A stretch of DNA of 64,000 bases from Paramecium octaurelia (GCA_905182995.1 CAJJDP010000054.1:316964-380963); one strand, 5' to 3'. Numbered from the stretch's first letter, positions 11,501 to 25,011 are shown. Program-made: numbers and translations. Notes: generated by a model from the sequence alone, not told the origin.

Positions 11501-14500
11501 TCAATATTAAATATCAGATAAATTATTTTTGATAAAGTTTCTAATAGAGTATATTTTGAGTATTAGTCGCAATGGGATCATTGTCAACAACAATCTTGTA
11601 TTTGATATATGCTTATTCAATTTCAAAAGGAACGGATACATAATCAAAAATTACATTATGAAAAGAACCACATTAAACACAATGAACACTGCCAATTTCT
11701 ACGCTATGTGATCACTTAAATCCTTGCTAAATCCACTGATCATGTGATCAGTCAAGTATTGAAAAGAAGCTTGAAATGATAATGTTAAATGCTTACGCGT
11801 CAAATAATTGGATTAATAGGCTCTAGACTCTTTGGTCTGGTTGAAATTATTCAGATTCAATAGATTGTTCTTCTCAGGGTCATCAACTATCTTAGAATAC
11901 ACAGCATCTCCTCTTGCAACAGTTGTGAAATTGGGTGTAGACCCAAGACCTATAAATTTGTCATAGATTGTTATGATGTATCTCAAATTCTCGATGTATC
12001 TTGCCACTCCTATTGAATTCCCTTAGGCCAAAGCTCCTCTTGCAAAGGCTTGGCAAGTAACAGTATCCGGAGATCCATATGAGGGTAGTACATCACAGGG
12101 ATCGGACATCATAATATGGTCATAGACAGTTCTGTAATTTGAGTTCTAAACATCTATGTTCAAAGCATGTTGTTATTGCATTGATGTATCAAATGCATAC
12201 ATGTCCTTTACATTTTACTTGATAACTTAATAAGGCTCTTGGTTTAACAAATTTATTTCTTAATTATAAAAGAGTTATCTTTCTGAATTATCACAAAATC
12301 TGTAAAACCCTTCACACCTAGTTGTGATGTTGAATTCAGCTATTTGCTGATTCAAATTTTTAAGTTCATTTTAAGTTACAAAGTAAGCAAAAATGAAGTA
12401 TCCTTATAAAATCATAACAGAAAATACAAAAAGTAATATATGATCCTTGTGATTTTAATTAGAGTTGATAAACTTCTTCTTCTTCTTTCTTGATTTCAAT
12501 GTTTTATTCAACTCGGCTTATTCTTCAAGATCTTCTTAGAATGAGACATTTTCATCTTCGTCTCCTACTTACAGATTACTTATATAATTCTCGCACTTAC
12601 TGTAGAAATACTTCACTGTCTTCTCTGGAATATCTAAGAATAATTGTAATATTGACAATCTCATCTAAGCTAATAGTATGATTGATATTGAATATATGAT
12701 TAAAGATATAAATAACATAACAGCAGAGAGTGTAATCACAATAACTTCAACTTTCTCCTGTCTAGTTGTTCTATCATCTAAAGCTAAAATAAATTAATCC
12801 GACACATCTTATAAAGCCATCCAATATTCATTTAGAAGGTTGTACTCCACAAAGAAAACACTAGATTAATATTCAGTAATGTCTCCTAACTTCAGATTTG
12901 ATACTTCAATTCCTTTGCTGATAATTTATTGAGTTGCTTCCATAAAATCATACTATTAGCTTGAACTAGTACTAAAATACATTTTAATGGCATCTGACAC
13001 TTTCAGATCGGAATAAATATCTGTTAATTTTAGGTCACTCATTAATACTTCCTTATTTAAATCTTGAACATGATTCAATTGCTTAATTAGTTCCTCCTTT
13101 TAAGTTGTTTCATATGAAGATTTATCGACATTCTACCAGACACCTAAGTTCAGCATCTTCAAATTTTAAACATTTGCCAATATAGTTTATAATCCAGCAT
13201 GCATTTGATTTTCTTTACCAATCAAATTGATGTTTTCTTCAATTTCATTGTATTGTTGATTTAAATAGAAAAATTCAAAAAATGCCAAAGCTGTCATTAT
13301 TAAATATAAAATGTTAGTAAACCAAATCATTTTAGAAATAATAGAAATTCTGCCTTAATTTTTTATTTATTCTTACAGCGATGCTCTTGATTTAAATATG
13401 TTATTGTTGATACTACTTTCATTTTCTTACTGTGATTCTATGTTATTTTGAAAAACACTTTGTTAGTGTTCTTCGTCAAATTCTTCTATAATTTCCTCTT
13501 TATCAATTTCCTGAATACGATTTTAAAAGAGTTGTAATGTTTTAATTCCCTCTCCATAATCAAATTTTTGATCCTCTGATGATTTCACTTATGTAATTGA
13601 TTGATTTTTTACCGACATGGCACTGACATCAACAGTTTAATCATGTATTGAAGATAAATCAGGTATGGCTGAGACTTGATCGGTTGAGAATTCCCCCAAA
13701 AAGATCTTCTTACCTACATTATATTTAAATTAGAAATTAGACTTTTGTTTCTTTAATGGCATCAACCGATTTTCACTCTCTTTTTACTCTAATTTCATCA
13801 TATACCCTAATTGCAAATTATTTAGTGTCACTGAATTCAAAGTGCAAATGAATTCCTAAGGGAACTTGGACTTCTCATCTATGTAATCATTAGATTGAAT
13901 CAAACCACTTGCAATATCCTCAGGAATCTTGTATTAAATAATTCCACCTCCCTTAATTAGAAATTCGCTCTTGTCTTCCAATTGAGGAAATATTTCACTC
14001 ACCAATAATTTCTTGTTCTAAATCAAACGCAAATCCAAACCAAGTAAACTGATACAATTAAATGAGATCGAGTCTATAATGTCATCACTATCAAATAAGA
14101 TGTAACAAGTTTGCTTATATGGTTTGAATAACTTAAATTATGCTATTATCATAACTGATTAATCTAAGGATGTTAAGGCCTTCATCTCTATGATGCAAGG
14201 AATGAGATAATTCTATTTGTTTTTGACATAAATCGATCTCTCTTTACTCAATTTTTAATCAAATCCCAGTTTCATCAATTAATCATGGGCTTTTTAAAAG
14301 ATATTGGGAATCAAGACATTCAATTTCCTATTAATTAATTCATTCTTCATATAACCAAATACATGGCATGCAGTATTTAGATTTATGATCTAACCAAACT
14401 TATCAGGAGCTAATGAAATTATTATTGTTGGCAGACTTTCCATACTGATTTCCTCCTTACTTGCCATCTATATGCCTTTCCTCACATAAGAGGCATCCAT

Positions 14501-16189
14501 GATTCTAGATTTCTCATACAACAACTCACCATAATCTTGATCTTACACAACATCGATCATAAATTTACTATACATTTTTAAACTCTTCTAAGTGTTTTAT
14601 TTTGTCTTTTGTAATCGATTCCAAGTCATTTCAATCTCATTCATTAGATTATGAATATTCAAACCTATCTAATTCAATTTCCCTAAATCTGGGTAATCCT
14701 CTTGCAACTGAGACCAGAAATCCATATTTATTAAAGTAACCCTTTCGATTTTGCTTTAAAAATTCTTAATAATATTTAAGTAAATGGCCTCATTATGAGT
14801 ATCAATCTATTCAACATTCTAATCGTTCATTTCATCCTCAATAATTTTCTTGTATCTAAACAGCACAAACTCATAATCCATAGTAGGATTCTAATTCTGA
14901 GCCTAATTGAATTCCTACAAAGCATACTGCCTTTAACCAATATGGAGTAGAAAGAATCCATATCTGATCTTCAACTAATAGTCATATGGAAATCTCTTGC
15001 TTGCATCCAAATAATTTTATTAGATGATCTTGATTAACTCTTTACCGCAGTCAGGTCTAATACAGGTTTAATTATGAGTTTTTAAATATCCATCCAAAAT
15101 GATATTGAATAACTGAGTGTTCCAATTATGCAATCGCAACAAATGATGTTGTTACAATAAGATCTGGTTTATTGTCCCTTTCATATTATCCAATAGCAAT
15201 AAATCGATTCTCTCTTCAGGGTTTTATATTACAATTATTACCAATAGAGGTATTCCCAAAAGCCATGCATAGATGGTACCTCTAAATATCACATCCTCCA
15301 AGATCTTACTGAAGGCTAACATAATACAAGTCCAGTTATTTATTGCAATTATCATTTACCACAGTTTGTAAATAATCAAGTTGTTATGCGTATTGTAATG
15401 ATAATTATATATGTAGAGAGTTATGTTTCCAAATGCTATAAGAATCACCTGAACATATTGTGAATCGATAAATGAGTAATTCAATACCTAAATCAGAATA
15501 TAAGTTTTTAGAACAAAATCATCAAATCCATTCTATTTGGATAAAGGGTTGTTGTATACAAAGCGAGCCTCATAATAGAGAAATGAATGAACAGCACTCA
15601 AAATGTAGAATATTATCAAAAAGATTATCGCTACTATCGAATGAACTGTATGACTGCCTGCCCAGCATTCATAATTCGTAAATGAGAAGTGATAAGAGTC
15701 TTGACATGTCCATACTGAAATAAACAAATCTACAATTGGCATATATAAAATTGAAAGCATCAAATTTATTATTGACTTTAACATCGCCATAGGTAGAGTT
15801 TTGCTCAGTTTCTCCGTCCTATTGCTTAGTACCAAATACAGTAAAATTTCCAAAGCAATTATACCCACAAACAAATATGTCAATATCACCATTGTTGAAT
15901 ATGACATCTTATCATATTGTGGTGATAGTAGGACATAGCCAGTTATTTCGCTAACATACTCTGCAATTTAATCATGCTTCCAAGCCTTATAAAGATTTCT
16001 ATTAAAACAGATGTAAGTCATCTAAAGCAACTGAATTAAAAGTGAGGCAATGCTTAAAAGCAACGATGGATCATCATCAATAAGCATTTACCTTGTCACT
16101 GAAAATAGAACGTTTTTTAATTCAACAACAACTTTACCCAAAGAACTCTGTCCCTCTTTCGATAGACCATATTCAGACTTTGTTTCCAT
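11501..16189 (-). CDS. Large multipass membrane protein, TmcB/TmcC-like (tiny macrocysts regulator family)
   Basis: One uninterrupted 1,562-residue frame, no introns. The N-terminal third has about ten hydrophobic helices (for example VILTYLFVGIIALEILLYLV and SIVAIIFLIIFYILSAV). A helical-repeat region follows around residues 430-560 (YLDASKRFPYDYQLKIRYG, then QEFNQAQNQNP), typical of the TPR-like repeats of TmcB/TmcC proteins. Next comes a PAS-like region (around IIISLAPDKFGQIINLN, 'NTACHVFGY'), a long acidic linker, and a C-terminal part with further membrane helices. The TmcB/TmcC family is abundant in ciliates and known from Dictyostelium; its biochemical role is poorly known. The absence of any intron in 4.7 kb is unusual for this window. 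Family call is from architecture and recalled motifs, not a search. Confidence 0.7.
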
Positions 16190-16380
16190 TTTTAATTTAT
16201 AATAATTAGACTTTTTTAATATCTGATCCAAAATAAATTTTTTAAAGTATTAAAAATGATTTGTAATAACTGATAATAAATAATACTTATAAAACCAATC
16301 CCTTTAAACTAACAATCAAATCTGATTCCTAACTCTCATAATCAAAATTTTACATCTCCTTCATTCATAAATTTTCAATA

Positions 16381-16776
16381 ATGTCCGTTTCCAGTGTGTT
16401 CCTCAAAAATGGTATAAAGTGTAAACCAGATTTAGGTGAACTATTTATTCACCCTTTCTTGTAGTTTTATTGAAATAATCAGAAACACACACATAAGCTC
16501 AGGACTCAACTCCCATTTTTGAATTAGTGTTCTTGTTAAGTAATCAGAATAAGTGAATTCCTATTAATTTCTCGATTCTTAAATGGAATAAATTTTGGAT
16601 TTCTTATTCAAATCTTTGCTAAAGTTCTTAAAGAGAAGTTACCTCTCACTGATTTTAAGGAATTTATTGTATTCAACTATTATTTCAAGTTCTTATCTTC
16701 TTTCCTATTAATAGAGATTTCCTTGATATTCCATTCAATATACAAGTCAACGTTGATTAGAAATTTACCTTAATGA
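16381..16776 (+). pseudogene. Possible small gene or gene remnant with one in-frame TGA
   Basis: From ATG 16381 the frame reads MSVSSVFLKNGIKCKPDLGE and on to a TGA about 30 codons in; the same frame then stays open through a hydrophobic segment (NFGFLIQIFAKVLKEKLPL, later FKFLSSFLLIEISLIF) to TGA at 16774-16776. No 3n-length GT..AG intron of normal size removes the internal TGA cleanly (a 39-nt candidate exists). It may be a small membrane protein gene with an odd intron, or a decayed copy left from genome duplication. It lies between two minus-strand genes. Confidence 0.3.
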
Positions 16777-17067
16777 ATCAGTTCCACGATTTGTATTTAA
16801 TTAATCAGAATCCCTATAATTAATTATCAAGATATTTTATAAAATCAAATTATTATTTCATTCTCCATTTATTCATTACAATCTGAAACAATATAATATT
16901 AATTAAATTTGATTAAATTCAACTTTGGGAAAATTATCAATATTACAAGTACTTCAACATAAAAATCATAAATTTGGAAATAGTTCTTCTATAATAATTG
17001 TTCTAAATTCAAAATATAATAAATAATATAAGTTTTTCAATATTAATATTTATGATGGCTTTATAGA

Positions 17068-18491
17068 TCATGATTGATATTTTAATAATAAATCATTTGT
17101 AGATTCCCTGTAACACTTGATTTCTTCTTCGCTGCTGCTCTCACATTCCAAATTTTAATTGCCTACACCCCATGCTTCTATGTATGTGATTGTAGGTGTC
17201 TATATTAAAGGATCAATCAAATCCCCTAAAATAGATTTAGTACAATTAAATACCTTTGATATATGGTTCTCCTTGCTTTGCTGCATAACTGGATTATTAC
17301 ATATTTTAGGCTGAGATCCATAATCTAAATTATTTCATATCTCCTCCGAAGCCTAGTCCTTTCTTATTGTCTGTCTTATTTAGATAGCAGTAATTTTAAG
17401 ATCCAGGTCTTTTGGATTTAAAAACATCGGTGGCAACATTAAAAGGATTGTAAGTGGGATACAATTGAAATAGTATTGATTGACTAGTTCCTTAGTATGA
17501 GTTGGTTTCTATCCATTATGTTGAATTTAAGGCTGCCACAATGCAATGTTTATTACTCTTAGGCTTTATTTTTTTTTGTTTTGCATTCTCCTCTTCATCA
17601 CTATCATTTTCAGTGCTATCATCGAATTTAATTAAAATAAGTGTTGCTCCCTTAAATCCAATGAGAGCAGAATAAAATTAATCAAAATTCCATCCCCTTA
17701 CACTTGTCCATAACAATTCAAATGAATCTGCTTCTTAAATTACAGAACTACTAATGGCCATATATCCAAAAGTAGAATTATTAACTAAATAGGAGGGTTT
17801 TTGAAATTTTGATAATTAATTATAATTTCTCTATGAAATAAATAATTAATTGAAATATTTTGTTAATAATATTGACAAACAAGGAAAGTTTTGTTCTAAA
17901 AATATTGTAAGTTCATAGAACATTATAGAACCAGCAGAAGATGTAAACAATCTACTGAGGATAGATCTTGTAGTGTATTCATCTTAGATTAAATAATCTG
18001 TGACAAAATATCCTTATTCCCATATGAAGTATTCGATTTCACTTAACAAATCAAATGCATCTAAATATGAGATTTTTTCCTAATCATAATCTATTTTAGC
18101 CATGTTTATCTTTTGAATCGAAATTATTGAATATTATTCTGTTCTAGTCATTCTATTCAGTGTTTCTGGTTTCGTCAATTTGCCAACTATGAAGAATAGA
18201 TTAATTTCTCACCCAAATCCTCAAAAGCCTCAAATGATGGTCGTTCATCAGAGTGATGAAAGATCATGTATTTAAATAATTTCAAAGCAATGGTTGGTCT
18301 ATTTTTCAGGAGATATTGAAAACATTCTTCATTCAAATAATCATTCTTGTAAGTTCAATAATCAAATTAATAACTTACTCATCATGTCTAGAAATGAGCT
18401 TCTTGTACAACCTTTTAACTTGTTGTCTCTCATCGTCATTCAAAATTGTCCGTTTTGGAGATCTTTTGGATAGGCAAAATTCATTTCCCAT
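17068..18491 (-). CDS. TLDc-domain protein of the mEAK7/TLDC1 type
   Basis: A 446-residue protein from four exons (introns 18346-18374, 18187-18212, 17226-17253; 29, 26, 28 nt). It begins MGNEFCLSKRSPKR, so Gly2 is a candidate N-myristoylation site as in human mEAK7, whose N terminus is also MGN. An all-helical region of about 200 residues leads to the TLDc domain, with LIGFKGATLILIKF, CIVAALNSTQWIE, KKGLGFGGDMKQFRLWI and the closing ITYIEAWGVG. An acidic insertion (DDSTENDSDEEEN) sits inside the domain. mEAK7 links lysosomes to mTOR signalling in animals. The spliced length is a multiple of three. Assignment to TLDc is firm; the mEAK7 subtype rests on layout and N terminus. Confidence 0.87.
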
Positions 18492-18756
18492 TTTATAATT
18501 AATTTTTGGTAAAATTATATAAATCATCAATTAAACCGGATATCCCAATGCTAAATAACCTCCCTCCTGTATTTTTGAAGACCTGCATTATGCCCTTCTT
18601 TTATTGCATTCTCAATAAGACATAAAATATATAATTAACTAATGCTGGATAACAAATCAAAGGGTAAGCCAAGAGTAAACATATATAGAATTTCACCAGC
18701 GGACCTTTATCTTATTTTGTAATTTATATTTCAATTAAAATAATTAAATTTAATCT

Positions 18757-19290
18757 ATGATGCAGCAAAGAGATTTCTATGGGAATGATTATATATACAA
18801 ACATATCAAATAAGTGAGTTTACAGGAGTTTACGGATTAATTATTCAATCCCACAAGGCATTAAAAATAAATGGTTTTATTTACACAGAATGAGCAAAAA
18901 GAATAACAGGAATTGTATAAATATTATGTCTATTTGGGAGGAGGTGTATTTGCAGCATCTGCTTTATCAGTTATTCTCTATAAAAAGATTCCCTTTCTTA
19001 ATAGAATCGAGAAAAGATGGGCAAGATTATTAACAAAAGCATTATTACTGTTTGGGCCACTCCAAGTAATTTTGATCTCCATATCATATAGGTGCAATCT
19101 ATTTTTGGTCAAAGAGCATAATATGAATTACTAGATAGATAGTTTATATAATATCATAGACAATTATAAGATTATATGTTCTCTGGAGACATAAGAAAAC
19201 TTAAACAAGATATCCAAATAAGTCCTGTATGATTTAAATTTATATAAAGAAGCGTTTTTTAATATTAATATAACTGTGTTCATTAAATGA
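18757..19290 (+). CDS. Small protein with two membrane segments, unknown
   Basis: An intronless 177-residue protein. After a polar N terminus (MMQQRDFYGNDYIYKHIKQ) come two hydrophobic helices, YYVYLGGGVFAASALSVILY and LLLFGPLQVILISIS, separated by the basic loop RIEKRWARLLTK, which suggests a hairpin in a membrane. The C-terminal third is soluble. A small mitochondrial or ER membrane protein is plausible, but nothing diagnostic is visible. Its last 11 bp overlap the stop-end of the convergent minus-strand gene. Confidence 0.65.
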
Positions 19291-22201
19291 TTGCGTTTTC
19301 ATCAATATCATCTTCTTAATGTCCAACATGTAACAATCTTTGCAATTCTAACTTCAAAATTCTATGAGCTATTAAAATTGGTTTAATGCTCGATTATTAA
19401 TTTGCTTGACTCATTATTCTTTACTCGAGAGTTTTCAGAATAGTATTCCACTCTTAAAAGATTTCTGGAGTCACATATGGTTATAATTCTTTTAAAGTGC
19501 CTTCAATCTCCGTTTTGTAATTTGGCCATTCCTATCTCACCAATAAAAATTGCTTCTCTACATCATCATTTGTCCTTACATTGATAAAATGATTGAGAGC
19601 TTAGAAAGTAAAGATCTATTGACTCACACAAAGGGAAGTAAACCGATTAAATGATAAACTTCGTTCTTCTCCTTAGACTATGTCAGCTTACTCATAAAAC
19701 AAATTCATAGCATCTTTGAAATTAAATTTTTGATGTTCTATATGTCTAAATAAAGTAATAAATTCATTATTATTAATTTTTTTGTTTCCATCCAAATCTG
19801 CTGCTTAAAATGCATGAATAACAAACTCTTTTGTTCTGGTAGTAATGATTCTATATTTATTCATTACTTTAACAAGGAAATTATCAACATCAATTAAACC
19901 TTATTTGTTTAAATTCTTAGGGTCTGGTTCCTTTAAATTTTCTAAATCATTTTTCAAATCTCTAAGTTCATCTTCCATCATTTTGTTTTCTAAAAAGACT
20001 TTCATATAATCCAAAGCTCTTAAGTAGGGAACGTGAAACTTTTGTTCACTTTCACTTTGAACCACATTGACTCCCAAAGATGATTCAGAACACATGAAAT
20101 CATACCCTTATAAAAAGAAGGACGATTCTTCAATTGAAAAATTTAAGTGTTCATCTTGCAATATTGCAATCATCCTTGCAAATACATTGACTCTAAAAAT
20201 AGAGGAGAAATGAATAACTGAAAGTAAGAATTACAAATACTTCTTTTCAGCTACGTTCTTAAATCCATATCTATTTAAGAAATTATTAAACACAAAGATT
20301 TGCATTTCGAGATCCTTCTATGATTCATTGTCTTTGCTGCTTCTAATTTTTTCATCATATAATTAAGTAATTGTTCTCAATACATTTTTTAATGGCCAAT
20401 AATTTACTACTTTCTTAAACAAATATGATTATTCTCTTGCTTTAACTGCCAATATTACTCCTGGATGCATCAATCTGTCTATCTAATTTACTTTATTTTG
20501 TTTCTATTAAAAGTTAAATTGCAAAGCTTTTGTAATTCTATTTTTTTTTTTCTTAAAAAGTATTTGCTTTTTCTTCTCCTTCTCCTCCTCTTCATCAAAT
20601 TCAGTTATAAGATACTCCTCTTCTTATATCTCTGCATCTAATTCAATAGGCATTCTTTTACGCAAAGAATCGAATTCTACTAAAAATTATTCAACTATTT
20701 ATTTGTGAGACTATTATTGTGTTCTTAGGATGTGAATCATCAACTTTCTAGTAAATGAAAACAATTAATTTAATAATCCTGCCAAATCATTCATAGATCG
20801 AGTTAAGTTTTATTACTTCTGAATTTATAAGTTATACAACATAATCAACATTGCTACTTAAGTTTTCAATTGAATTTGCTCCTGTCTAGTTAATCCGAAT
20901 TTATTAGCTATTGTATTAGCTTATAAGTTTGTACTACTCTGAATGACAGACTAGTTTGAATTGATTGTGTTAAGATGACTATTTGAATTAGTAAGCATCT
21001 ATGTTTGGGTAAGTTCATTAGGTTAAAATTCTTTTACAGTTGGTAGTGCCAACTTATCTGAACTAAACATCTTTTCTAGTTGTCTTTTATTAGATTTCTG
21101 ACTTTATTTTTAAGAGTTTGTATTATTTTTTACATTCTGTTGTTCAATTTTTTCAAATGATAATTTCTTTAAACTAAAATTTATCCTTTTTTATCCATTG
21201 GGCATGGGAGAAGCTTCATCCATTTCTGCAACTTCAGCAATCAATCTAATATTATTTTTAGAATCCTTATTAATAGATCTCTTCTCATCGCTATTTACTT
21301 CTGGAGGTTCTACAAACATTGATTGTTCCGAATCACTCTACACTTGTTTTTCTTATGGTTCTTCTTTATCGAATAATTCCCTCAAGGTTTTCATGTTATT
21401 AACAAACAAATCGAACATATCTTCCTTCTTCATATTCTTGATATTATCCATGCTACCAGGTAATCCATCTAATATTCTTATTAAACTTGCTCTCTGGTCC
21501 TTCGACTGTTGTATTTACGGTTAACATTAACTATTCTTACTATTGCTCATTGACTATTATTGATCATCTGAAAGAAAGTAGCCCATTTGCTCTTTAAGTT
21601 GGAACTCTTTGAAGTGCTAATCCAATTCTTATTGATTAATAATTTTATCATATTATAGACCTATCAAATTTAGATCTGTTTAAGTGTCATAAGTACGAAC
21701 AGAGATTTCAGTTTGGCAATTAACAGAGAAAGTAATCTTTGGTGGTTCATCAACTATGTCTTTTACAACTATATCAGGATTTTATTCAACGGATGTTTTT
21801 TACTCAACTTCTTTCAATACTTAAGATAATGACAAATCTTATTCATCCTCTTCTTCTTCCACTTTAATTACCTAATGACCGGATTATTTAATATATTAGA
21901 TCTTCTATATTTTGTTTCTTAATTCTTTAATTTCTCTATTTAAGTTTGATATCAATGTAGCAGCACTCTTTTTCATAGTTTTGTCGAGTTCATTCTATTT
22001 TGTCAGTTTTTAAACTATGGACATCAAATTTTGTTCATCTTCCTTTTGTGTTTTCAATTGATTCTCTAATTTTTGAATGACCTTCTTGAGATCAAGTATC
22101 TTTTCATTCAATTCATCTTATTGCTATTCGAATTCTACTTATTGTTCCAATTAATTTTTGTAACCCATTATTTGCATTTGTTACTTATCGGACTCTGACA
22201 T
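19280..22201 (-). CDS. Large coiled-coil protein with EF-hand
   Basis: A 973-residue intronless protein. The N-terminal part (about residues 10-110) is heptad coiled coil rich in Gln, Glu and Lys. A long Ser/Asn/Glu-rich middle follows, then acidic tracts (EEEDEQD, EFDEEEEKEKKK). The C-terminal 350 residues are helical with conserved Trp/Tyr and include one canonical EF-hand loop (ADLDGNKKINNNEF), so calcium regulation is likely. Families with this layout in ciliates are typically ciliary or basal-body proteins, but no specific name can be supported. The 11-A run at about 20529-20540 was counted carefully because one base more or less would break the frame. Confidence 0.78.
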
Positions 22202-22418
22202 ATTAATCGTTTTTCTAAATACTGTTATATACCCTTTAAAAATGGCGAGCATCAATTATCCTCTCTCCGTACATTAAAATGAAACCTATCTAATCAATTC
22301 ATTCAAGCATAAAAATAGGACATCACTTGCTTATTGCAATTTAGATTTATGATCCACACTTGGATTTTAGGAGATATTCTCCAATTGATTTTAAAGCCAT
22401 CTTTTTAGATTTATAGCA

Positions 22419-23039
22419 TCATTTCTCCCAGTAGGCTCGTTCGAAAAGAAATGTGTGCTTGTGTGTTTCATGTCCTTAACTATCCCAAATATTATTCAGA
22501 TAAGTACTTATTTTTTTCTTTATTGATAATTTCCTTTCGGTGTTCTGAGTACTTGAAATATCCTCAAAATACCCCTTTTCTATACCATTCACTATTGTTG
22601 ATTTTAAATTTAACATTACATTTTTCCTATTTCCACTTACTTCCTACAAGTCTTATGCTACCCAATTTAAATTGAAGTCAGAATATTTCTCTAAAATTTA
22701 AAGCACGTCATCGAAAGTGTTTTCGAGATTTTGTGTTTTATAGTGATACCTTTGATTTTGCATCATGTACTCCTGATTCTGTTTTCTCTCCTTTTACTTT
22801 AGAATGTATTCATTTAATCGCATTTCTGCTATTTGTTGCTTTTCCTTAATTTGTTATTACAAGGTCTTATGTCTGAATGAATCGGCAAGATGAGAAATGT
22901 CTCTCTAAAAACTAGAAATTGATTATTTTTTGCTCGATCCATTTGAGTTTAGAGAAGCTTTGTAATCTAATAAATTTTTTAAGAATCCAGATGTAGTAGT
23001 TACTTTGGATTAACTTAAGACGGGAGAGCAACTGTTCAT
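22419..23039 (-). CDS. Hypothetical helical protein, 206 residues
   Basis: Intronless. Begins MNSCSPVLSQSKVTTTSGFL. A Gln/Glu/Lys-rich helix spans about residues 55-110 (QQIKEKQQIAEMRLNEYIL), followed by a mixed region. No membrane segments, signal peptide or recognised motif. The spliced (single-exon) length is a multiple of three and the stop is the first TGA. Possibly a coiled-coil cytoskeletal protein; no family assigned. Confidence 0.6.
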
Positions 23040-23373
23040 TATTAATAAGTTATTATTAAAAACTATAAAAAATACAACTTTTTGATAAACTTTATGTTCT
23101 CTAACAAAAATAATACACTATTCAATTTTATTCAACTTTAGAATTCTTAAAGATTAAATTTAATTAATACTGATAATGCTATTATATTATTTAAGTATTA
23201 TTAATATCTTCAATTTTTAATTATCTCCTCGGCAACACGATTCTCTCAATATAGTTTACACACTCTCCTCATCTTGCTAATAAAAATGAAAGATAATCAA
23301 TTTATTTTGTTCTGATCATGTGAATAGAATCATTAAGATTGAATATTAGAATAAATATTATTTTTAAAAATAT
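23040..23373. other. Intergenic spacer, about 330 bp
   Basis: AT-rich sequence between two minus-strand genes. No frame of note and no structured GC-rich patch. It should contain the promoter of the 206-residue gene to its left and the 3' end signals of the gene to its right. Confidence 0.6.
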
Positions 23374-24013
23374 TCATATTTTTAACTCAAAACTTTCTAA
23401 GCAAAGAGGACAGTAATAATTTCCTTTCGGTGATTAATCATTCAAAATAAAATAGAATTCGCATCCTTGCCCATCACAAACCTTGATCTTCTTTTCTTGA
23501 TTTTTCATTATTATGTTTTTTAATTCAGCAATCTAATTTTCATGGAGTTAATATAACAATATTTATTAAACATTAGTATATGCGGGATTAAATTTCATCT
23601 TGCAATTCATTTTGCAAATATTCGAAAATTAACATGTCGAAGCTGACTTTATTTATTCAAATAAGCAATTTTCTATCTCTTGTGTAAGAGGAACATGCGG
23701 GCAATATTAATTCAGAAGAGAACCACTTTAAGTAAACTACTAAGGAAATAAACTCGACCCAAGACTTTCACTGCTTTGTAGAAAATTTACACTTTCAAGG
23801 AGATCTCCTGTATCCCCAGATCTGCTTTCAATTTTATTTGGATTTAGTCGTGGACCTGTTTGCACATTTATTTCTGAATGACTCGTCTAAACTAATTTTT
23901 GTGATCTATAAACTCGAAATTCATATATACAATTAATTTAGATTTTAACTTGATTTGAAAATCAAAGTGATCTACTTTTTTTAATTTCTCAAATGAGCTG
24001 GGTGCGAATCCAT
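23374..24013 (-). CDS. Protein with C-terminal zinc-binding module, 204 residues
   Basis: Two exons, intron 23906-23930 (25 nt). The N-terminal 60 residues are polar. A cysteine-containing stretch occurs mid-protein (STCQFSNICKMNCKM), and the last 40 residues hold CDGQGCEFYFILND then GNYYCPLCLESFEL. The paired C-x4-C and C-x2-C in that tail suggest a zinc ribbon or RING-like module that packs at the C terminus. A role in ubiquitin transfer or RNA binding is possible but not supported further. The intron is required to reach an ATG (MDSHPAHLRNQKK). Confidence 0.6.
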
Positions 24014-25011
24014 TAAAAGTGCTTTAAATATATCTTTAAATATTAATAATTATATTTATCTATTATGAATACAGCACTAGCAGTAATTTTTATGAAAGTC
24101 TCAACTCAAAGCCAGAATAAACAATAAGAAAGGAAAATTATTTGAATTTATTTACATTAAAATAATAATGTTATAAAATTCACTACATTCTATTCAATCT
24201 AAGCATTTTATTTATATATTTAGAAGAAGGTTCAGAAGTTGTATTATATTACTATTGTTTAATAATCAACTATAATTGTAAATTGGAATTTATTAAAATT
24301 TGTCCAAAAATAATACAGACTTTAATTTTATTTCATTTTAAGATTCTTAATTTTGTTATTAATTAATTGATTTTAAGAGCAATTATTATTTATATTTCCA
24401 AATTTAATGAAAAATAATTGCTTTTATTACACTTTATTGATTATTTTAAATTATGTGCTCAACAATAAATATTAGGTAACTTAGAATATTTGATATCTTT
24501 AAATTTTGGATAAAAAAATATTTAATATTATTCTTTGCTCTTAAAGTAATTGTTTTATTTAAAATCCTAAAAATTAGAGTATCTCTCTTTTTTCTAGAGG
24601 ATGAATACTTATCCTTTTGATTTATTAGAAAGTTAATTTTACCCCAATTGGTACTATAGTTTTAAGTAGAAATATTGTGGCATTCTTAATAATGTATTAA
24701 ATAATATGAGATATAATTATTGATAATATATAATTACTAAGCTGGAACTTTATTCATTATTCAATATTATACATTATGAGTTTTGTCGATTCATATAATG
24801 ATCATCTAAGAAATTAATGTCTGAATCAAGAATAAAATATTAAAGTAGTGTTGTGATCGTTATTTGAAATATTAATGATTAAATTGATTAATAAATTCCT
24901 TACAATTCTAATGAAACCCATAATAATTAAATTAATTATTAAATATTAAAAGAAAATAAATAAATTAAATTACTCAATCATTCCAGATTCAAGTAGAACA
25001 TACCTATCCAA
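24014..25011. other. Gene-poor AT-rich stretch, about 1 kb
   Basis: The longest stretch without a credible gene in the window. Frames on both strands are short or interrupted by TGA. Base composition is even more AT-rich than the flanks. It leads into the GC-richer structured segment at 25012-25103. Confidence 0.6.

Noticed and set aside
15472..15681. Plus-strand 69-codon frame
   Set aside because: It lies antisense within the TmcB-like gene, whose frame is continuous and has conserved features.
16381..16776. Confident coding gene at this position
   Set aside because: An in-frame TGA cannot be removed with a normal short intron, so it is listed only as a possible remnant.
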